From CAYXLW01 sp964466055 (GTDB taxonomy: Bacteria; Patescibacteriota; Gracilibacteria; GCA-2401425), in assembly GCA_964466055.1 (NCBI GenBank), contig CAYXLW010000005.1, positions 29,264 to 93,263 on the forward strand: a DNA stretch of 64,000 bases. The letters run 5' to 3'. Shown in pieces: positions 59,584 to 64,000 of the stretch. A model generated the notes under the pieces. It ran no database searches. It was not told the DNA's origin and saw only the letters and a program-made list of their open reading frames with translations. The position numbers were made by a program, and so were the translations under genes. Each line of letters begins with the position of its first letter. Positions within the stretch are counted from its first letter, which is position 1.

Positions 59584-60672
59584 TTAAATTTTAAATTTTG
59601 GAGGAACTAATATAGTCATATCTTTAACTAAAAAATATGGCTCTTTAATACGGTTAGTTTTTACAAGTAATTTCCAATCAACATTATAAAGTGTTGCTAT
59701 TTTCATTATATCATCACCTTCTTTAACTTTATATTCTCTCCATCCTTTTCCACTATATTTTTTTCTTCGCAAATAAATCATCAGAACAACAATTAAAAAA
59801 ACTAAAAAAGTAATAGCTGTTGTTTCCACTGGTATTACCCAAAATGATATTTTTCTCGACTCTAAAATTTTTTCAGATCCATCTTTTAATTTTGTATAAA
59901 CATCAAATGCAATATTGATTCTTCCAATGTATGGTATTTTTTTGATCTCACTATCATATACAAAATTAGAACCTCTTAATACTTCAAAGTTGCTATCTAT
60001 CTTATCTAATATTTCGGCAGAGAATATATTCGTAATCAAAATTTTAACATGAGCTTTTGTAGAAACATTTCCTTCATTCTTTATTTCTGCATGAATTCTT
60101 CGTTTTCCTTTCTCGTTGATTAAATTAAAGTCTACAAATGAAAGCTTTTGGATTATATCTCCTGGGATTGTGTTGTATATTCTAACCCCTGTACGTAATT
60201 TTAAGTTAATCCCTTCTTTTAAATTATTAGGATCAACTTGATCTACTTTCTCTATAACAATTCCTCCTCTAGATTCTCCTACATTTGCATTTTCTGGAAT
60301 TGTAATTGTAAAAGGAATAATTTCACTACTTTCTGCATTTAAAAATACCTCATTTTTTTCTAGTTTTATCCATTTTCCCATTTCTATCATTTCTTCTTCT
60401 ATTTGTTTAAGCGCAAATCCACCTCCTGTTGATAATACACTATCTGCAGGATACAAATATACATTAACATCCTTATCTGAGTGATTTTCTACAACGACAT
60501 TATCATTGTAAGATTCACCAGCATTTAAGTTATAAATAAACCATGATTGGTTTTTAGAATCTAGTGGTTCCAAAGGACGACCTCCTACTCCTCCAAAACT
60601 GTAAACCTTACTAGTTGTGACAACTATTAAAAGTATTACCAAAAAAAATTTTCTAATCCTATTTTTCATCAA
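59584..60672 (-). CDS. DUF916-like surface protein with TM helix and LysM (2)
   Basis: 362 residues, paralogue of the protein at 56716-57846. Signal peptide (FFLVILLIVVTTSKVYS), DUF916-like domain (SWFIYNLNAGESYNDNVVVE, FTITIPENANVGESRGGIVI, LRTGVRIYNTIPGDIIQKL), Ig-like domain (HAEIKNEGNVSTKAHV), membrane helix (TTAITFLVFLIVVLMIYL), RRKKYSGKGW and LysM (YKVKEGDDIMKIATLYNVDW). Likely anchors the WxL-like protein encoded just upstream. Confidence 0.78.
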   Translation of the reverse strand: MMKNRIRKFFLVILLIVVTTSKVYSFGGVGGRPLEPLDSKNQSWFIYNLNAGESYNDNVVVENHSDKDVNVYLYPADSVLSTGGGFALKQIEEEMIEMGKWIKLEKNEVFLNAESSEIIPFTITIPENANVGESRGGIVIEKVDQVDPNNLKEGINLKLRTGVRIYNTIPGDIIQKLSFVDFNLINEKGKRRIHAEIKNEGNVSTKAHVKILITNIFSAEILDKIDSNFEVLRGSNFVYDSEIKKIPYIGRINIAFDVYTKLKDGSEKILESRKISFWVIPVETTAITFLVFLIVVLMIYLRRKKYSGKGWREYKVKEGDDIMKIATLYNVDWKLLVKTNRIKEPYFLVKDMTILVPPKFKI

Positions 60673-60748
60673 AAAAAATTAATGTCTATCCTCTTAACTA
60701 AAGGATAATTGAAAAATTAATAATATCAAATTTATTTCAATTTAATAA

Positions 60749-60774
60749 TAAAAAAGCAAGAAATATTATCTTGC
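60749..60774 (-). terminator. Terminator of WxL-like gene 3
   Basis: Minus strand GCAAGA, 7-base loop, TCTTGC, then T6. It is 31 bases after the stop at 60805. The downstream genes may depend on readthrough or a weak promoter at about 60690. Confidence 0.7.
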
Positions 60775-60804
60775 CTAAGCTCAAACGATATTTATTTTAG
60801 ATAT

Positions 60805-61422
60805 CTAAATTAATGTAATAGACATCGTTAGAGAATATGAATTTGCGGGAATATTGCCAGGAATATGTTGAGTTACTGTATATCCTGAAAAATCAATATA
60901 TCCATAAGTAGGAGTATCACTGGAACTATTAATTGCTAAATTTACTGAGCTTACCCCATTCATTGAGCCTCCAGGAGCTGTTGTACTCCCTGCGTTTCCA
61001 GTTATTGTTCCTGAACTAAATTCTAAATAACCTTTAGAATTGGTGTTATTATAAGATAGCTGATTATTAGATCCTCCATCTGTCCAATAGTTAGTAGTAC
61101 CACCGGATACAGCAATATCTATACTAAATCCATTACTATTTCCAGTAGGATTATAAAACCTAATTACCTCATCAGAAATTCCTAATGTTCCTTCAGTTGT
61201 TTGATCAAATGAACTATAATTAATTCCATTAAATGATACAGCTGGTGAAGATGTCTCAACATTATCTGAGCTATTTACAATTTTTAAATCTCTTACTCCT
61301 GCAGAAATTGTAAGATTAAAAATAGTGCTATCATTAGCAAAAGCTAAAACATTTGAAAATAATCCAAGCGATAATAATGCTATAAACGTCCTACGAATAA
61401 TTGTTTTAGTGAGTTTTTTCAT
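60805..61422 (-). CDS. Secreted WxL-like domain protein (3), divergent
   Basis: 205 residues. Signal peptide (TFIALLSLGLFSNVLAFAND), then a Ser/Asn/Gly-rich domain in the same order as WxL-like protein 2: YSSFDQTTEGTLGISDEVIR, TTNYWTDGG, GGSMNGVSSVNLAI, YTVTQHIPG and a final YSLTMSITLI. The Trp of W-x-L is replaced (FSIDIAV), so it is more divergent. First gene of the operon leading into DUF916-like gene 2. Confidence 0.68.
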   Translation of the reverse strand: MKKLTKTIIRRTFIALLSLGLFSNVLAFANDSTIFNLTISAGVRDLKIVNSSDNVETSSPAVSFNGINYSSFDQTTEGTLGISDEVIRFYNPTGNSNGFSIDIAVSGGTTNYWTDGGSNNQLSYNNTNSKGYLEFSSGTITGNAGSTTAPGGSMNGVSSVNLAINSSSDTPTYGYIDFSGYTVTQHIPGNIPANSYSLTMSITLI

Positions 61423-61480
61423 TTTTGTTTTTGTGTATTTTTGAAAGCTTTCCTTACAACATTAATTTAAGCTTCGTATC

Positions 61481-61510
61481 ATTTTAGCAAATTATTGACA
61501 CCTATGTCAA
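61481..61510 (-). promoter_or_regulatory. Promoter of WxL-like gene 3 with palindromic -35 region
   Basis: Minus strand TTGACA (61510-61505), 18 bases, TAAAAT (61486-61481); the leader is about 50 bases. TTGACA-CCTA-TGTCAA at 61495-61510 is a perfect palindrome covering the -35 box and could be an operator. Confidence 0.7.
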
Positions 61511-61845
61511 GTATCATTTAAGTTAATATTTATAAATAATAAATATGTTGTAAATAAACTTATAGATAAAAGCTGAAATCTCGTCATATTATCATGAGTT
61601 GCTAATTTAGATTTGAAAAACCAAAAAAGTAAAGTATCATAACAATACATGAATATTTAGAATCTAAATAAAAAATGAAATTTAAGAAACTTAGGTGGCT
61701 AGTCACGAGATAAAATTTTGTTGTTTTAAAACAAGGGTTGTTCGATAATCATCTTCTAACAAAGAGGATTCATAAAAATAGATTCTGAGACAGCCTATGT
61801 GGGTATATCAGAACTAAATTTTTTTAAAAATTAAACTTATAAATT
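61511..61845. other. Gene-free interval before thrS
   Basis: AT-rich, no convincing frame. It probably holds the thrS promoter and a leader of unknown length. I see no T-box motif. Confidence 0.4.
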
Positions 61846-63564
61846 ATGAATATAGAAACTCAAAGGCATTCGTTGGCCCATATAATGGCGACTGCTGTTA
61901 TGGATATGTTTCCTGAGGCGAAACTAGGCATAGGACCAGATATTGAAAATGGATTTTATTATGATTTTGATCTTCCTAGAACACTTCAGCCAGAAGATTT
62001 GCCGATTATAGAAAAGAAAATGAAGGGGATTCTTTCTCAAGCACAAAAATTTGAAAAATATACAGAATCAATTGATGACGCTATAAAATTTCTAAAAACA
62101 GTTAATCAAAACTACACAGCCGAACTAGCAGAAAATTTAAAAATAAAAGGAGAAACTGAAGTTTCATTTTATAAAAATGGAAATTTTGTAAACATGTGTA
62201 GAGGTCCTCATGTTGAGCATACTGGAAAAGTAACTAAGAATTTTAAACTTATTTCAATTGCTGGAGCTTATTGGAGAGGTGATAGTTCTCGTCCTATGTT
62301 GCAAAGAATTTATGCTGTTGCCTTTGATAAGAAAGAAGAGCTTGATGCATATTTGAAAATGGTTGAAGAAGCAAAAAAACGTGATCACAAAATTTTAGGG
62401 AAAAAATTAGATTTATTTTCATTTCATGAAGAAGGACAAGGTTTCCCATTTTTTCACGCAAAGGGAATGAGGATTATTAATAAACTTCTTGAGTATTGGA
62501 GAGAAGAACATAGAAAATGTGATTATGAGGAAATAAAAACTCCTATAATTCTAAATCGTAAATTATGGGAAACTTCAGGACATTGGGCAAATTACAGAGA
62601 AAATATGTACACAACAGAAATTGATGAAGTAGAGCATGCTATTAAGCCTATGAATTGTCCAGGTGGAATTATTGTTTATAAAACAAAAGAATATTCTTAT
62701 CGTGACCTTCCTCTTCGTGCAGGAGAATTAGGATTAGTTCATCGCCATGAACTTTCAGGAGTATTGAATGGGCTTTTTAGAGTAAGAAATTTTACTCAAG
62801 ATGATGCACATATTTTCTGTACTCCAGATCAAATTAAAGATGAGTTAATTGGAGTTATAGACTTAGTGTTTAAAATGTATAAAACTTTTGGATATGAAAA
62901 AATAGATATTAATCTTTCAACTAGACCTGAAAAATCTGTTGGATCAGACGAAATTTGGGAAATGGCAGAAAATGCACTTAAAGGTGCATTAGAAGAAAAG
63001 AAAATTGATTATGTTTTAAATGAAGGAGATGGAGCATTTTATGGTCCAAAAATAGATTTTATAGTTTCTGATGCCTTGGGACGTAAATGGCAATGTGGAA
63101 CTGTTCAGTTAGATTTTAATTTACCTGAAAGATTTGAACTTGAGTATAAAGGAGCAGACGGAGAATCTCATAGACCGGTTATGCTACACAGAGTTATTTA
63201 CGGATCTATGGAAAGATTTTTAGGAATTTTAATTGAGCATTATGCTGGAGCTTTTCCTTTCTGGTTAGCACCTGTGCAAATTGCTATTCTGCCAGTTGCA
63301 GAAACTCATGAGAAATATGCGAAAGAACTTTTTGCAAAATGGAAGAATGATTATTTTACTGAATATCATGATTCATCTCTTACTCTTGGGAAAAGAATTA
63401 GAAATGCAGAAATGCAGAAAATTCCTTTTATGATTGTTATTGGTGATAATGAAGTTGAAGGGAAAAAAGTGACAGTTCGTTCTTATGAGGATAAATCTCA
63501 AAAAGAGATGGATATTAAGGATTTTGAGAATATGATGGAGAAATTAACGAAGGAGAGGAAATAA
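61846..63564 (+). CDS. thrS: Threonyl-tRNA synthetase lacking the TGS domain
   Basis: 572 residues. The protein begins directly at the editing domain (RHSLAHIMATAVMDMF with its HxxxH; later FVNMCRGPHVEHTGK with Cys-His). The class II catalytic core has KPMNCPGGIIVYK (zinc Cys), HRHELSGVLNGLFRVR, DDAHIFCT and RPVMLHRVIYGSMERFL. The anticodon-binding domain is at the C-terminus. The 60-residue N-terminal TGS domain of most bacterial ThrRS (about 640 residues) is missing, as in other reduced genomes. Confidence 0.96.
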   Translation: MNIETQRHSLAHIMATAVMDMFPEAKLGIGPDIENGFYYDFDLPRTLQPEDLPIIEKKMKGILSQAQKFEKYTESIDDAIKFLKTVNQNYTAELAENLKIKGETEVSFYKNGNFVNMCRGPHVEHTGKVTKNFKLISIAGAYWRGDSSRPMLQRIYAVAFDKKEELDAYLKMVEEAKKRDHKILGKKLDLFSFHEEGQGFPFFHAKGMRIINKLLEYWREEHRKCDYEEIKTPIILNRKLWETSGHWANYRENMYTTEIDEVEHAIKPMNCPGGIIVYKTKEYSYRDLPLRAGELGLVHRHELSGVLNGLFRVRNFTQDDAHIFCTPDQIKDELIGVIDLVFKMYKTFGYEKIDINLSTRPEKSVGSDEIWEMAENALKGALEEKKIDYVLNEGDGAFYGPKIDFIVSDALGRKWQCGTVQLDFNLPERFELEYKGADGESHRPVMLHRVIYGSMERFLGILIEHYAGAFPFWLAPVQIAILPVAETHEKYAKELFAKWKNDYFTEYHDSSLTLGKRIRNAEMQKIPFMIVIGDNEVEGKKVTVRSYEDKSQKEMDIKDFENMMEKLTKERK

Positions 63565-63663
63565 AAAATTAAATATAATTTTCTGGAGATAATAAAAATA
63601 TAAGATGAAGTGATATTGCTTTGTCTATATTTTTTGTTGTATAAATAAATTTGAATTTTGTCA

Positions 63664-63692
63664 TTGACAAAAATATGTTAATCTTCTAATAT
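63664..63692 (+). promoter_or_regulatory. Promoter of the last gene
   Basis: TTGACA (63664-63669), 17 bases, TAATAT (63687-63692). The transcription start near 63699 makes the ATG at 63726 the likely translation start. Confidence 0.7.
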
Positions 63693-63725
63693 ATCTTCTT
63701 GATTATTTACCCTATAAACAAAAGA

Positions 63726-63953
63726 ATGGAAAATGAATTCTTAAATAAGCATTATGAAGTACGAATTCCTTCTCCTGAAGAGATGGGAACATTTTATCCA
63801 AATCATAAAGAAATATCCTCTCATGCATTGAGGAGGCTTAAAAATTGGACTGTAGAATTATTATCTGGACCAAAAAGATACGATGCTATTCTTGCGATTG
63901 AGGCTAAAGAGCTTAAGGCTAGAACTTTAGGGATATTAAACAATGTATACTAG
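63726..63953 (+). CDS. Small hypothetical protein
   Basis: 75 residues from ATG 63726 (MENEFLNKHYEVRIPSPEEM); a TTG nine codons upstream coincides with the predicted transcription start and is less likely. The C-terminal half is helical (ISSHALRRLKNWTVELLSG, AKELKARTLGILNNVY). No domain recognised. It has its own promoter. Confidence 0.55.
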   Translation: MENEFLNKHYEVRIPSPEEMGTFYPNHKEISSHALRRLKNWTVELLSGPKRYDAILAIEAKELKARTLGILNNVY

Positions 63954-64000
63954 TTTGCTAAAATAATTTCGAAGTCAAGAGTAAGCAAAGATTGTAATTC

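Noticed and set aside
61511..61845. T-box riboswitch upstream of thrS
   Set aside because: No T-box sequence or specifier-like stem could be found; the interval is simply AT-rich.
1..64000. UGA read as glycine or tryptophan (Gracilibacteria/Absconditabacteria code)
   Set aside because: Several genes end cleanly at TGA (47630, 51967), frames are not extended by reading through TGA, and RF2 is encoded.
1..64000. CRISPR array
   Set aside because: No regularly spaced direct repeats with unique spacers are visible anywhere; the repeats seen are palindromic and dispersed.

Overview
The window is AT-rich DNA that looks like the chromosome of a Candidate Phyla Radiation (Patescibacteria)-type bacterium. 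Supporting signs are a ribosomal protein run with no rpmD (L30), a VirB2-like/VirB4-like gene pair beside the ribosomal genes, a threonyl-tRNA synthetase without the TGS domain, tiny zinc-ribbon proteins, and widely scattered short palindromes. Genes end in TGA as well as TAA and TAG, and an RF2 gene (prfB) opens the window, so TGA is a stop codon here. This argues against the UGA-glycine lineages (Gracilibacteria, Absconditabacteria). The phylum assignment is an inference.

Layout. 1-6.9 kb: 3' end of prfB, an AAA-type ATPase with a small partner, purM-like, murA, the orphan nuclease end of a helicase-nuclease gene, an SLH protein and tRNA-Glu. 7.2-17.2 kb: a minus-strand defence island built on a type I restriction-modification system (hsdM-hsdS ... 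hsdR). Between hsdS and hsdR sit a GHKL-ATPase/nuclease fusion and a two-gene CBASS-like module, flanked by remnants of rhuM-like genes. 17.3-21.8 kb: a phage-derived element with a serine recombinase, a terminase-small-subunit-like protein, two DNA methyltransferases (one fused to ParB) and small unknowns. 22-25.6 kb: an accessory trio of metallo-beta-lactamase hydrolase, glycosyltransferase and KAS III-like synthase. 25.7-27.1 kb: an IS4-type element broken by a 13-bp duplication. 27-30.7 kb: unknown accessory genes, including a nuclease-like/RNase J-like/HAD operon behind a highly structured leader.

31-36.8 kb: a cysteine-rich protein, an unusual fragment of histidine biosynthesis (HisI-HisG fusion, LOG-like protein, HisE), radC and an XRE regulator facing a small gene. 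36.9-44.2 kb: rpsA, then L16-L29-S17-L14-L24-L5-S14-S8-L6-L18-S5-L15-S16 and a KH protein. 44.3-52 kb: VirB2-like and VirB4-like genes, a CTP-dependent lipid kinase-like membrane protein, hflX, rny, a CorA-type transporter and a 36-residue zinc ribbon.

52-61.4 kb is the most striking region: a minus-strand cell-surface locus with three secreted proteins carrying WxL-like domains (one a 1519-residue subtilase), two DUF916-like partners and a shorter relative. All three partner proteins end in a transmembrane helix followed by a LysM domain. It looks like a divergent relative of the Gram-positive WxL/WxL-interacting-protein surface system. The window closes with thrS and a small unknown gene.
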